Assembly (NCBI RefSeq): GCF_000001735.4
Contig: NC_003070.9
Coordinates: forward strand, 27,637,971-27,701,970
From: Arabidopsis thaliana
Lineage: Eukaryota; Streptophyta; Magnoliopsida; Brassicales; Brassicaceae
DNA: 64,000 nt
Reading direction: 5' to 3'
The notes under the pieces were generated by a model, which was not told where the DNA came from, did not search any database, and saw only the letters and a list, made by a program, of their open reading frames with translations. A program made the position numbers and the translations under genes. This document shows, in pieces, positions 24,907 through 36,960 of this stretch. Each line of letters opens with the position of its first letter. Position 1 is the stretch's first letter.

Positions 24907-26492
24907 AGAGATATTACCAAAACACAGGGACTTTGTTTTATTCTTTTGTGGGATGATGAATTGTGAAAAGAACAATGCCCTTTTTGTTGAAAACCCACAA
25001 ATTAAATCAGAAGCAGCTTTAGAGAATCTTTGAGGATAATTGAAGCTCTTGAAGAAGAGAAGAAGAAGGAGACTTAAGTAGGAGCTCAGCAAGTTTTACC
25101 TTTTTCTTAATTTTAATGAACATTCGTGTTTCCTCTTTTGGTAGGTTTTAGGAATTTGTAAAAGCTTTGGCTACTTTTAGTGAATTAAAAACGTTAAGGA
25201 AAATATCAAATTTTGTGTGCATGCTAAAAGTGAATTGGTGTGTATAGGTCTAAATCTCACCAAAATAAGAAGTGTTTTAGCCATTTCAAAAGTTAAGTTC
25301 ACTTAACATTTCTATGTTTCGTTTGCCTAAATGTGAAAAATCAGAAACTAAAACAGTAAAGTACATCTTCCACAAAATGTTTGAGAAAGGGATTTCTACG
25401 GGGGATTTGGGAAAATTTAAAACGTAGTCATGAATATTAGAAACTTTACAATAGCTTAGGTGGGAAGGTATGAAATAGCATGTGACTATAACAACACAGA
25501 CGACACGAGTATTGGATTCAACAGAACACTCGATTAAATATGTAGAAGATAGGGGACTTGGTGCATGCGTTACGTTATTCGACTTGGTCAAGATTCCTCT
25601 TCACTGCGTTTGTGGAATCTTGAAAGATTCGTTTAGTGTTGTCAATTGTGTATCCTTTTACCGATTCTTCTCAGAATCATTACATACCACTTAGATGCTG
25701 ATGCTTTTTATGAATAAAAACAAACCTTCATATTTATACGACGATCTTATATAATGATAAATCAAATGTATAATACTTAACTTGGTTTGAATTGTACTCT
25801 CGACATGAAAATCATTTAATTGCTAAAAATATTGGCTTGATTTAAATATGTGGAATGATGAATTTTTATTTATTTTAGTTACCAAATGAATTTATTAGAA
25901 AGTGAAATGACTGTATACAAAACAAAAATAAAAATAAAATTGATAGTAATAAATATATGAAGGCGTAATAATTAGAATGAGGAAAATAGTTAAAGAAAGC
26001 GACCCTAAATTTATGGCACGCCTCACCCTCACGTAAAAAAAAACCATCATTTTATTCTGCATGAGACGGCTGTAGCCGCCGTTGCATTCTTCAAATTTTC
26101 AATGTTTCCAATTAATAAAACTATTATTATAGCTCGATTTGTAAATATTTAAGCCTGCAATTCACATTGTTCAAATTCATAAAATAAAAAAAAACAAAAG
26201 TAATGGGTGAGGAATAAAAAGAAGAATGAGACAAGAGAGAAGAAGAAGACGCCGTGTCACTTCGCTTTCCTACTACAACACCAACATTTCTCAGAAGCTT
26301 CTAATTCTGTGTTCATTCTCTGCTCTCAATCAATGGTCTTCACCATTTATTGAAAAATATACGTGAAAATCTAATATTTCAGAAATTTGATAAACCATGC
26401 ATATGATATAACTATCATTTAGTCTAAAGCCTTTAATTTTGGACCCATGAGATTTTGATATTACATGAGATATTTGAAAGGATCGAGGTTTT

Positions 26493-26534
26493 CTCATAAA
26501 GAAGTTTTTTTTTTGTCGGACTCATAAAGAAGTT
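26493..26534 (-). mobile_element. Micro-insertion with poly(T) and 14-bp target duplication
   Basis: CTCATAAAGAAGTT is repeated perfectly at 26493-26506 and 26521-26534. The insert is T8 then GTCGGA. On the minus strand it reads TCCGAC plus A8, with the A tract touching one repeat copy. Confidence 0.5.
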
Positions 26535-27601
26535 AATCTCGTCACGGAAAAGATTTCGTATTTACTTAAGATTTTTAGTGAAATTTTAAAAAAAAATTAA
26601 ATGCAAAGGATGACGTAAAAAAGTATAAGGGTATAAACGTAATTTCGTAAGGTCATAGTTGCAGATGTTAGTGTCTCTGCCTGCCACTAGACGGTGTTGG
26701 GTCGGCCGTCGCCCAGACAGAGTATTGAGAGCTTTTTGTCATTTGTCTTTTTCATTTTATTTTTGGGTATTATTTATTTATTTTACTATTGATTCTGTTT
26801 TTTTTTTTTCAAAATGTGATTGTATTTTGCTTTTGTTACATTTTTTTTCGCCCGAAGAGATTGTGAGAAAAAAAGAAGATTTTCCTTTTCTTTTGTACGG
26901 GTAATTAGATACGATATGACGACCAATAAAAACATAATTGCTTTGCTTTTTTTTGCGATATACAATACTATACAATATATTGGAAAAACTAATTTATAGT
27001 ATCATTATTTACGGCTTTATCTTCACCTAATTATTTAATAAGATATTGGAAGTCGACACATGATTTGTCATTACACTGCTCCATCGATTATTTTTTTCAT
27101 TTCTAAAAATACGGCCAATATTTTCCTCTGTCGTGACCAAATAGGTCAACAACAAATTTGAATATTAAACTGAAAAGACGTATACATAATGAAAAAAAAG
27201 TAACGTTTTTTTCATCGAAGATAAAAGGATTCAACCATTAAAAATATATATTTTAAGATTTGAAGACCGGCTTTACACGTATACATTATCACCACAATCC
27301 CATAAACTATTTTTATATCATATGTTTGAGTGACGGTAATTCCTTTTGTCGCGTTTAAAACATTGGTCGTTTGTTGCACGTGAAAACATACTCCGACTTA
27401 CTAAAACCCTAAGGATTTACTAAAATAGAGTTATCTTATCTGTCTTCTAAAACTATAGTGAATTAGAATCTTTTTATAAACTAACAAATAAATACAAATG
27501 CGGCTTTGAATTCGAGGAACAATCCTTGCTCCCATGTGCACGCCTACACACATACACTACACATTCCTATATCCTAACGTAACAACAAACTAGTTTATGT
27601 G

Positions 27602-27773
27602 CAGGGTCGACTCTGAATAATTTTGGGCCAAAGACTTTTAAATGAAGCTTTAGAAAATTTGGGCTAAAAAAATAAAAAATAATTAATTTTGGACCATTTT
27701 GGCTAGTATAATTTCAGAATGTTTTTTGAGGCCACAGCAATTGTTTCACTGGGCTGTGATCAGGGCGGCCCTA
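27602..27773. mobile_element. Non-autonomous hAT-type MITE with 8-bp target duplication
   Basis: A 172-bp element. The left end CAGGGTCGACTCTGA and the inverted right end TAGGGCCGCCCTGA match imperfectly, and both resemble the CAGGGCCGGCCCTG-type ends of plant hAT elements. The 8-bp target duplication TTTATGTG is exact on both sides (27594-27601 and 27774-27781), which is the hAT target length. There is no ORF inside. It needs a hAT transposase in trans. Confidence 0.8.
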
Positions 27774-28089
27774 TTTATGTGATGCTGTTGCTGTTACCTT
27801 CGTCGTTATTTGTAACTAATATAAGCTTTTTAAAAAATGTTTGAATCATATGATTAGTCCAGACTCCAGGGTCTTACATTTCTTTAGCCCATTTACAGTA
27901 ATCCATCAGAAGGCTGTAGACTCCAGGTTGCTGGGTTTTAATTTCTGAAAAGAATTGTATAATACATTATATACACAATATTGGGCCAGAAGGTTATAAT
28001 GGGCTTATCTTATTCTTAGAGGCTTCTACAAAGTAGCTAATTTAGTCTATTTTATTAACGGGAGCACTTTTTGTATTTTTGGCAGCTGA

Positions 28090-28137
28090 AACACACATAG
28101 CATCATTTTTTTTTTGATAAATAACACACACAGCATC
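28090..28137 (-). mobile_element. Micro-insertion with poly(T) and 15-bp target duplication
   Basis: A 15-mer (AACACACATAGCATC at 28090-28104) recurs at 28123-28137 with one T/C difference. Between the copies is A-T10-GATAAAT. On the minus strand that is ATTTATC followed by A10. Confidence 0.45.
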
Positions 28138-28379
28138 GTTCAGGTGTTCTACTCAAATCATTGTGGATTCGTCGAAAAGAATTGAAATTGAGAAAGAGAT
28201 AGCGAAAACAAATTTTAAAACTTTATATGAATCAACTCCAACTGAATAAAACTCGCATAAAACCAAATTCTTATATTCTTTGAAAAACCGTAGTAATATA
28301 TCTTAATTCTCTAGATAATTTCATCTTTGAATATCTAACGACTTGGTCGATAGCCTTTCTTAAGGTATATGTCTTGCAT

Positions 28380-28840
28380 AGTGTCTAGGTTCATTTGGTT
28401 ATTGTACACTGGTATAAACCAGTTCAATAGTTTTATTATCTATTTCTTGTTAAGGGGGTCGGTTTAACTCACATCTGAGTCTGTATATAAACTGCTCCAT
28501 GTATATTTTTCCATAATTAATGAGAATGAGATTTATTTTGTTCCTTTGATAAAATGGTATCAGAGCACAAACGGTTCTAACAAACTTTTTCTCACCATAT
28601 TTTTATATGATGTAAATGAGATCGCTAATAAAAACACCATCAATATATTCATCACAATCAGATAAGTTTGTCAGTAGATATCTCGACGTTCCCAGATATA
28701 TTTTTTTCTCAACCAAAAGTTATTCATCGGTGATTGCAAAAACTGCCGAACAGTATTATGAAACCCTACATAACATAAAAGGTTTCAAAAACTTCAGAAA
28801 CATTGAAACAATTTGTGAAGAAATGAAAAGTCGTTAAGAT
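28380..28840 (+). mobile_element. Fossil of a Ty1/copia-like LTR retrotransposon (fragment)
   Basis: The sequence to about 28552 looks like the right part of a copia-type LTR: a TATATAAA promoter-like segment, then an AATGAGAAT-like tail. It is followed directly by TGGTATCAGAGC (28555-28566), the standard copia primer-binding site complementary to initiator tRNA-Met. Downstream sequence to about 28840 may be leader and degenerate gag. No pol domain or second LTR was recognised. It is broken and degenerate, so probably old. The left LTR border is not clear. Confidence 0.6.
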
Positions 28841-29519
28841 ATTGACGACTTGAAGTCGAAAGACTTTTCTGTCGAGTAAACCCACTGTATATTTTATAAT
28901 GTTATATTTGCTTTCGAATCTTTTGTTTATTTAACTGTTAATCTACTTACGTCTTACGGGTCTGATGTAGTGAGAATCTTCATATGTAGCCCCAAGACAA
29001 GGAGAAATATAAACATAAATAAGAAGAAAAATAGGAATCATGGGTGGGGGACCAGAATAGGCTCCCAATTGGGGATAATAATTCGTTATTTAACCCTAAA
29101 TCATCGGGTGAAAAATAACAAGGTCCTATCATTAACCCCATGTGTAGAATTCTTAACTAGTATATATTGTCCTTTGCATATACTTTTATAGAAAATTATA
29201 AATATTACCAAGGCAAGTAGGCAAATCAAAAGAACAAAATTGATTTATAATGGAGTGTAGGCTCATTATTCATTAGAACCACTACCTATAGCTAGTCTAT
29301 TTAAACATCTAGTGATTTTCTTAGCGGTCGCTGTCTTTAAATCTTTTAAATTTAGGTTTTTTTATTTATTGAATTTAGATTGTTTGATTTTTTTTTCTTC
29401 TGGTTGTTCAGTTATATTCACTTGATTCGTATACGTACTTTACTTATCTTGTGACTGAAGACTAAAAATTAATAATGGAATTGTCTTCATTTGTATAAAG
29501 TAGATATTTTACAGAATAT

Positions 29520-29567
29520 AAGTTAAAGAAGGAAATTTTGTCCAAAAAAAAAAAGTTAAAGAAAGAA
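29520..29567 (+). mobile_element. Micro-insertion with poly(A) and 15-bp target duplication
   Basis: AAGTTAAAGAAGGAA at 29520-29534 recurs as AAGTTAAAGAAAGAA at 29553-29567, with one mismatch. The 18-bp insert is ATTTTGTCC plus A9, with the A tract abutting the second copy. Confidence 0.45.
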
Positions 29568-31253
29568 CATACGACTAGAAAAATATCCAAGAAAATTATG
29601 TTTTAAGGAATTTTTTTAATGTTAATTGTAAAAGTAAATAACATTTTCTCATAAAATTTAAAATTAACGAAGAAAAATGTGAATGATGAACGATCGTTTG
29701 TTACGGTTGGAGTGGTACATTCACAAGAATCACAACAAGCGGCAATCATATTTATTGCTTTCATTATTTGCTCATTTATTTAAATTTTTGCACTAAAAAA
29801 TCAACCAAGTTGTGGTCCAAAGAAAGATAGTAGACCCACTAATTTCCCATTATATGGATCTTAGCAGTGTCAAGTGGTTCGCCTAATTTCCTTTTCCCCC
29901 CCACATTTTCTTTTAGCTTTTGTTTACTTGTTTCTTGTAGAATTAACAACACCTTGATATTTTTTGTGTTGTCTTGTTCTCGATTAATGTTGTAGGATCT
30001 CTCTAACCTAACGGGCATTACTAATCAAAAATCTTCAAAAGCGATGTAAATAAAAGATATGTAGGTCGGACTCATGAATATTCATATATATATATATATA
30101 GTATATAGATAATAGGAGGTTGATGCTATTGAACATATATTACCCATGGAAAAAAATTATTATACTTCTTTCTCGTTTTTTTTTTCATACTAGGGTTCCT
30201 AGATATCCAATTCTAAAATAGAATTTTGCATATTTGGTCATTCTACTATATATTATCGTTACTTAGTTTTAATATAGTTACAATTTCTTTTTAATGATTA
30301 CAACGTTTGGTTGTTATTACTACTAATCACAATCATACAAATTAAAATGTTTTCTAAAAATAATGACAGTGAGAGAAAAACAACTTATGTGGCTGTGAGC
30401 CATTGGATTTAAAGATTCATTAAAAAGTTGGCCATTCGGAGCATCTTGGGATCACTGTCTGTTCGCTACTTCTCAAAGACTATTAACTGTTACTTACGCT
30501 AACAGTGGTTTGTTTCTCATTTCTTTTATACATAATGAAAAGAATCTGTGAACCTAAACAACATGGAATCTATCAAACTAGGATCTGTTTGTACCAATCA
30601 AAATGATATGTTCCGCTGCTCAATTCCACGATTTAATTGTTTTTTTTATTAACTATAAATGGCTTTCAATATATGTTGGTTGATATTAGATATATACTTA
30701 TAAAACGGTTATACGTTTTATATTCGTTTTGATGCTTGTGTTCTTAACAAGATTCATAACTAGAGCTAGGGCAATTTAAAAGAAGCTATACTTATGCATA
30801 TATTGAAAGTAATACATACTCGCATATGCATACAAAAACAAACTTAAATCTTAGATTACAATTGAGTCTTAAAATCTAAAAACACTAGATGAATATTATA
30901 GCATACGGTAGTTAAACGTAACCATGAATATTCGTAATCCAAGAAATATTGGCATGTAAAGCCAGAACTAAGTTTTTTTTTTTTTGTCAAGAAGCTATCT
31001 CAAGGTATCAGTTATGAAGTTTTTGGTGCCAAAAATAAATTTGGCATAATTATTATTATAAGAAAATGCAGATAGCAAGTGAAGTATTTCTTTCTCCAAC
31101 CAAAATAAAATAAAATTACAAGAAAATGAAAATAATCATTTTTTCTCTCTATATAATGAGATCAAGAAGATCAGAAGGAACACCACAGAGAACCACAACA
31201 TACAAAAAAAGAACCCTATAGAACTCTGATTTTTTTCTTGTTGTCAATAGTCA

Positions 31254-31352
31254 ATGGCTCACAGTCACACTAATGGCGCCATCTCTCCTTCTTTCTCCAA
31301 AGACTTATGTAAGCTAGCTTGCTCTTCAATATTCTTCTCTTATTTTCTTTAA
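31254..31352 (+). CDS. Possible short ORF or first exon, 32 aa
   Basis: An ATG at 31254 opens MAHSHTNGAISPSFSKDLCK and continues to TAA for 32 codons. It is preceded by a good TATA-like CTATATAATG near 31150 and a purine-rich, leader-like stretch. A splice-donor-like TTAT|GTAAGC occurs at about 31307-31312. I recognise no family. It could be a small peptide gene, the first exon of an unannotated transcript, or chance. Confidence 0.25.
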   Translation: MAHSHTNGAISPSFSKDLCKLACSSIFFSYFL

Positions 31353-32568
31353 TTTTGTTCATAAGAAATCCCATAATAATTAATGTTCTCAAAATTTCAA
31401 CAAAGATAACAATTGCATCCTCAATTTTATCCAACACAATAATCATCTTAATCACACGTTTAACATTCACATATATATTTTTTTTTGTATCAGTTTAATC
31501 ATTACTACTGATCATGTTCTCTTTTAGTTTTCCGTTGTCATCTACGTACAAGATCTTGTGAGCGTATAACATCATGAAACTATCTGTAACTAACATGATT
31601 TGTTATTCTACTTAATTATAAATTTAAGTTAATTGTATCACTATTTTGGGAAATTAAGATATATATACTATAATATAACGACTTCTTCTAATTCATCTGA
31701 GAGGAAAGTTTTACCTTAACTCTTTCTCTGCCATCTCGATCGCTATCTTTTCTCCAGTATCCCTCTCTCTTTCATTTCACCACGTGATGTAGTTTCTTGT
31801 TTTGTTTTGTTCTTTAAACACAAAACAAGGAAAATTGTAATTTAGCTTTTGATAGCGAGACTGTTATAAAATCCATAAAACTGGAGTTTCTACATTCTAA
31901 AGTAGGTATAATTTTTAGGGCGTTAATTAGTTCTAAACTTTGTATATTACATTATTACGTAATCGTAGTCGACCGTTGCATAAGATTCCGTGGGATTTTT
32001 TTTTTGTGATGATAGATTCGGTAGAGCTAAATATAAAAAGATAATATTGATTTAGCTCAACAACGTGTCAAATTCTTGAAAAAAAAAAGAGAGATCTTGA
32101 TCTCATTCTTTTTGTTTTAATTAAACACAAAAAATGAAAAAATAGACTCACTGAAATATCTGAAAATGCGATTAAAAGAGAGAAAGGAAAACTTAATTGT
32201 ATCTTAATAAATATTTATTGTAAGTTTTTTTTTTTTTTTCCTTTGTTTTGTCTAAAATTTATTTTAAGTTTGTAACGTCGAAAACTTTATAGAAGTAATT
32301 TCGCCTCCTAAATATGGAAAAAATACGAAACCTATCATAATTACCGTGGGACACACTCCATTAATAATGAACAGACGAAATCTGACGGTGTATGAATTGC
32401 CATGTGTATTGACGTAACGACAAATTAGATTCTCCTAACGGTCTAACAAACCCCCAGTATTTGAATCCCGGTTCCACTAAAGAATCGGTAACCGAATATA
32501 AACCGATTGATAACCGAAAAATGAAAAACATGTAAACCGAAATCGGAAGCGCTTCGTCTTCTCAAAAT

Positions 32569-32733
32569 ATGGTCGGCGAAGAAGATAGCGAGAGAGCTCA
32601 GTCCAGTAAGATGGAGATCGAGCGAGAATCGAATTTGGGATCTGCGAGTGTGCTGATGCAGTCGAAGGGTAGGCTTCACAACTTCAGGTCGAGGAGCTTT
32701 TCGAGATCCAGACTCGCTATCGAAGGATCATAG
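32569..32733 (+). CDS. Upstream ORF of NMT3 (conserved-peptide uORF)
   Basis: A 54-aa ORF in the NMT3 leader, ending 121 nt before the main ATG. A second in-frame ATG at 32611 would give a 40-aa form (MEIERESNLGSASVL...). The C-terminal half is rich in Arg and Ser (GRLHNFRSRSFSRSR). Established knowledge: phosphoethanolamine methyltransferase genes of Arabidopsis carry a conserved-peptide uORF that lowers translation when phosphocholine is abundant. Position and codon-like composition fit that role. Which of the two starts is used cannot be decided from the sequence. Confidence 0.75.
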   Translation: MVGEEDSERAQSSKMEIERESNLGSASVLMQSKGRLHNFRSRSFSRSRLAIEGS

Positions 32734-32854
32734 CCAATAGCCATAGCTCTTTGTTACAGTCATCTCCGTCTCGAATTTCTTCTCTATTCATAGATTTCAT
32801 TACCCTCGTGAAAAAATCGTCTCTTTTTTGTTTCCTAGTGTGTTCTCAAGGATA

Positions 32855-35430
32855 ATGGCTTCGTATGGTGAGTGACTAGTTTCTTATACAACGTTTTCTG
32901 GTGTGAAGCAATATGGACACTGTGTTAGGATTCTTTAAGGCTTCGATGATGTAGTGCAGATTTAAAAATTGGGACTTTACCATAAAGCGTGTGGATTGAT
33001 TTGATATTGGTAATGGGTTTATTGATTTATTTTGATGAATTGAATCTTTTTAATGGTTGCAGGCGAGGAGCGTGAAATCCAAAAGAATTACTGGAAAGAG
33101 CATTCAGTGGGATTGAGTGTTGAAGCTATGATGCTTGATTCCAAAGCTTCTGACCTCGACAAAGAAGAACGTCCTGAGGTTTATTTCGACTCACCCACTA
33201 TAAAGTTATCATCTTTGCTATATATAGATCATTTTGAGATATGTATGCCTTGATGAGTTGAATCTTTGCTGTCCTTTATTGTGTTATGGACTTATGAAGG
33301 AAAGCTTCTAAAGGCTTAAATTATGTGTGTGTTTGTGTCAGATACTTGCGTTTCTTCCACCTATTGAAGGGACAACAGTGCTAGAGTTTGGTGCTGGAAT
33401 TGGTCGTTTTACTACTGAATTAGCTCAGAAGGCCGGCCAGGTCATTGCGGTTGACTTCATTGAAAGTGTTATCAAAAAGGTTGTTAGTTCACGTCCATGC
33501 TTGTTCTTTCTAGCTACTTATAAGACTTGTATTTTTCTCGAGTTTTGTTTGATTTTTTTCTCTAATGAGAGTTTCATCTCCAGAATGAGAACATTAACGG
33601 TCACTACAAGAACGTCAAATTTCTGTGCGCTGATGTCACATCACCAAATATGAACTTTCCAAATGAGTCTATGGATCTGATATTCTCCAACTGGCTGCTA
33701 ATGTATCTCTCTGATCAAGAGGTAGCCATATTATTTATTACTGAGGGAACCACTTTTAAACTGTACACACTTAGACTAATCGCTTATATCCCTTGGACAA
33801 ATTTTCATGTCTTTTCATCAAATTGCAGGTTGAAGATTTGGCGAAAAAGATGTTACAATGGACAAAGGTTGGCGGGTATATTTTCTTTCGGGAGTCTTGT
33901 TTCCATCAGTCTGGTGATAACAAGCGGAAGTACAACCCAACACACTACCGTGAACCTAAATTTTACACAAAGGTGTGCTACCTATAAATCCCTCCACTCT
34001 TCTGTTTCTAGACGACAATTATTTGAACTCTGGTACATGAATTCCTCTCAGCTTTTCAAAGAATGCCATATGAATGACGAAGATGGGAATTCGTATGAAC
34101 TCTCTTTGGTTAGCTGTAAATGCATTGGAGCTTATGTGAGAAACAAAAAGAACCAGAACCAGGTAATTGGCCTCTTCATCTTTTAGCCACCCTTTGATGG
34201 TATCTCTTATAATGTTTGGACTCATATTTTTCGAAAATTTCAGATATGCTGGCTTTGGCAGAAAGTCAGTTCGGATAATGATAGGGGCTTCCAACGCTTC
34301 TTGGACAATGTCCAGTATAAGTCTAGTGGTATCTTACGCTATGAGCGTGTCTTTGGAGAAGGGTTTGTTAGCACAGGGGGACTCGGTATGCTCTTTAGTC
34401 ATCGAGTTTGTATCAACTTTGCAGTATTGATGGTTCTGTTTTTGAATTTAAGTTATACAGAACCATTAAGTGAAGCTATCTTTTCTTCTTATTATACTTG
34501 TTTCTTTTGATATAGAGACAACAAAGGAATTCGTGGATATGCTGGATCTGAAACCTGGCCAAAAAGTTCTAGACGTTGGGTGCGGAATAGGAGGAGGGGA
34601 CTTCTACATGGCTGAGAACTTTGACGTGGATGTTGTGGGCATTGATCTATCTGTAAACATGATCTCTTTTGCGCTTGAACACGCAATAGGACTCAAATGC
34701 TCTGTAGAATTCGAAGTAGCTGATTGCACCAAGAAGGAGTATCCTGATAACACCTTTGATGTTATTTATAGCAGAGACACCATTCTACATATCCAAGTAT
34801 AAGCTTCCGCTATTTCTTCTTCCCTTATGACTTTAATTTGGTATCCATTTTGTAATCCCTGGTCTTACTCTCAGGACAAGCCAGCATTGTTCAGAAGATT
34901 CTACAAATGGTTGAAGCCGGGAGGGAAAGTTCTCATCACTGATTACTGCAGAAGCCCCAAAACCCCATCTCCAGACTTTGCAATCTACATCAAGAAACGA
35001 GGTTATGATCTTCATGATGTACAAGCATACGGTCAGGTATACAGAGATAGAACCCGTCTCCTCCTATACTTATTTAAAAATCACCAAAAGTCATCTAAAC
35101 TCATATGATTCAACAGATGCTGAGAGATGCTGGTTTCGAGGAGGTAATCGCGGAGGATAGAACCGATCAGGTAAGAAACGATTTTCTTTCGAGAATGACT
35201 CATATGCTTTAAAAAAGATGTTGAAACCAATTTGCTGTTTGCCTTTTAATCATCAGTTCATGAAAGTCCTGAAACGGGAACTGGATGCAGTGGAGAAGGA
35301 GAAGGAAGAATTCATCAGTGACTTCTCGAAAGAGGATTACGAGGATATTATAGGCGGGTGGAAGTCAAAGCTACTTAGGAGCTCAAGTGGTGAGCAGAAG
35401 TGGGGTTTGTTCATCGCCAAGAGAAACTGA
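32855..35430 (+). CDS. NMT3: Phosphoethanolamine N-methyltransferase 3
   Basis: Eleven coding exons: 32855-32867, 33063-33178, 33342-33479, 33584-33721, 33829-33972, 34052-34162, 34244-34385, 34516-34796, 34875-35036, 35117-35170 and 35257-35430, giving 490 aa. There are two SAM methyltransferase domains in tandem. The first has motif [10 protein letters not shown] at 56-64 and the second has VLDVGCGIG at 285-293. The enzyme methylates phosphoethanolamine stepwise toward phosphocholine, the precursor of phosphatidylcholine. In plants the two domains divide the first and later methylations. No targeting peptide is present, so it is cytosolic. The first coding exon is only 13 nt. Translation is probably tuned by the uORF at 32569-32733. 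NMT1/XPL1 and NMT2 are close relatives; gene order gives NMT3. Confidence 0.96.
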
Positions 35431-35884
35431 TTATGGCATTTACTATAAGTTGGAAATAAATTTGGGTATGTATGTAGATCATCAAAACCCAGTACCCTGC
35501 TATTATCTCTACAAGCTATATATATGTGGCTGTGAGGTTCCTTTAATGTCTCCATTTTACAGCATATCCAGTTTGGTATTTAATATATGTGATATTTTGA
35601 AATCGGTTTGATCAAGTTATACATAGAAAAGCTCGAGCTCGATCACCATTATTGAATAGAAACAAAAACAATGAGCCAAAGTGATAGCCCTGTTATTTTA
35701 CTAGTCGTCAGCAACTGCGACTTGTTATATTGTTCTTGATAGTCGATGTGTTGTTGTTTTGGTAATAGCTTGCTACATATTTTTTTATTTTTTTATTTGT
35801 ATGTTATTCTTTTTTCATTTTTTTTTCATGTTATTACCTAGTTATTCTATAAATCTTCTTTTATTGTCTTTTAATGTTTCAATC

Positions 35885-35915
<31 letters not shown>

Positions 35916-36389
35916 CATGTATGTAAAAATATTCGTAAACTTAAATAAATAAAATGTACATGTGCATGCCAATATTACCTAGGTATTATTCTATAAATAT
36001 TTTTATTTAGTCTCTCAACTTTTCAATAAAATATATATATTCTACTAGAAAAACGAATTAATTTATCAAATATCATATACTTTTCTATAAATAAAACGAT
36101 TTATAAAATCAACTATAAATATTTTACTATAAAAAGAATTAAGTTATAAAATTATATATAGAGTTTCTATAAAATATATTTACAAGTAAGAAATTCATAT
36201 ACTATTCTATAAATAAAAGATTTATAAAATCAAACAGATCTCGTTTCTATAAGTCCGTGTGTTCATGACACATCTAGTTATTCTATAAATCTCCTTTCTG
36301 TAGTCTCTTAATTTTTCACGTTTACCAATATATTCACTATTTAGTATACGAGTAACGAAATTTAAGAGAAAAGAAAAAAAGAAAAAAAA
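35431..36389. other. Intergenic with repeated promoter-like units
   Basis: NMT3 3' flank, then the region upstream of LCR64. A unit of the form TTATTCTATAAAT plus a CTTAATTTTTCA-like end recurs at about 35831-35880, 35973-36027 and 36275-36320, and again before LCR65. A (TA)n tract lies at 35893-35911. No gene. Confidence 0.5.
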
Positions 36390-36960
36390 ATGGCCAAGGC
36401 AACTTCTTCACTTGTCGTCCCCATCATCTTTCTTGTGATATTTGCTTTAGGTATGCATTTATCTTTAAATTTTATTCATAGAGTAATGAGTTGACATATG
36501 TATCCAATATTGTAGACTTGTAATTCATCGTGGTGTTAGCCTTAGTTATACATTTACCTTTGTGGTTTACTTCAAATATGTTCACGTAACTCTACCGTAG
36601 TTTGTAGTTTTGGCTAGATTCATTGGCAAATATATCATATATATATATATATATATATATCTTAGTTCAGTATATTGATATCTCCTAAATCTTAATATAT
36701 ATATTTTTTGTTAATTTTGTCTGATATAGTTGAGCAGAATATGGGATGTAATGATTATATTGTTGGCGATGTGTGCGTTCATTGTCGAGAAAGATGCCTC
36801 AGATATTATCCAGTTACAAGAAAAGCCGAGTGTTACAGGAATCATTGTCTTTGCATCGGCCCTTGTCCGGATGATAGGCCTCATAAGCGATTCCAAATGT
36901 TAAACTCTTCCAAAAATGTAAAAGCACAAATCCTAAGTTGAATGTCAAAATCATAATATT
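36160..36960 (+). repeat. Tandem segmental duplication, copy A (contains LCR64)
   Basis: About 0.8 kb that matches 38075-38880 through the upstream sequence, exon 1, much of the intron, exon 2 and the 3' flank. Exon 1 (61 nt) is identical between copies. The copies differ mainly by (TA)n length, small indels in the intron and changes in the mature peptide. Confidence 0.8.
36390..36941 (+). CDS. LCR64: Defensin-like low-molecular-weight cysteine-rich peptide
   Basis: Two exons, 36390-36450 and 36730-36941, giving 90 aa. Exon 1 encodes a signal peptide (MAKATSSLVVPIIFLVIFAL), split at the usual phase-1 intron. The mature part has eight cysteines (GC, VC, HC, RC, EC, HC, LC, PC), typical of secreted plant defensin-like peptides. 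An extra C-terminal tail of about 30 residues follows the last Cys. Expression in this family is usually in reproductive tissue, but no such signal can be read here. It is paired with LCR65 1.9 kb downstream. An open (TA)n tract in the intron (36636-36660) is not shared. Confidence 0.9.

Larger units (their letters stand above)
24907..32568. other. Largest intergenic interval, PIN1 to NMT3
   Basis: About 7.7 kb without a supported protein-coding gene. It contains a hAT-type MITE (27602-27773), an LTR-element fossil (about 28380-28840) and three poly(A)/poly(T) micro-insertions (26493-26534, 28090-28137, 29520-29567). A (TA)n tract lies at 30084-30100 and a possible short gene start at 31150-31350. 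A small palindrome (ACGGCTGTAGCCG) lies near 26066. A slightly GC-richer patch at 26640-26740 has no ORF. Confidence 0.5.

Noticed and set aside
28970-29191. 73-aa plus-strand ORF
   Set aside because: Lys/Asn-rich with no promoter or relative and no codon-like structure. It is probably chance.
30961-31010. Poly(T) tract with GTCAA as another micro-insertion
   Set aside because: Resembles the micro-insertion heads, but no direct repeat of at least ten bases flanks it.
31970-32030. AGATTCCGT/AGATTCGGT pair around a T tract
   Set aside because: Only nine bases with a mismatch; too weak to count with the eight better sites.
24907-32568. Hidden protein-coding gene
   Set aside because: Searched for by ORF character, splice-linked frames and signal peptides; only short, low-complexity ORFs were found.
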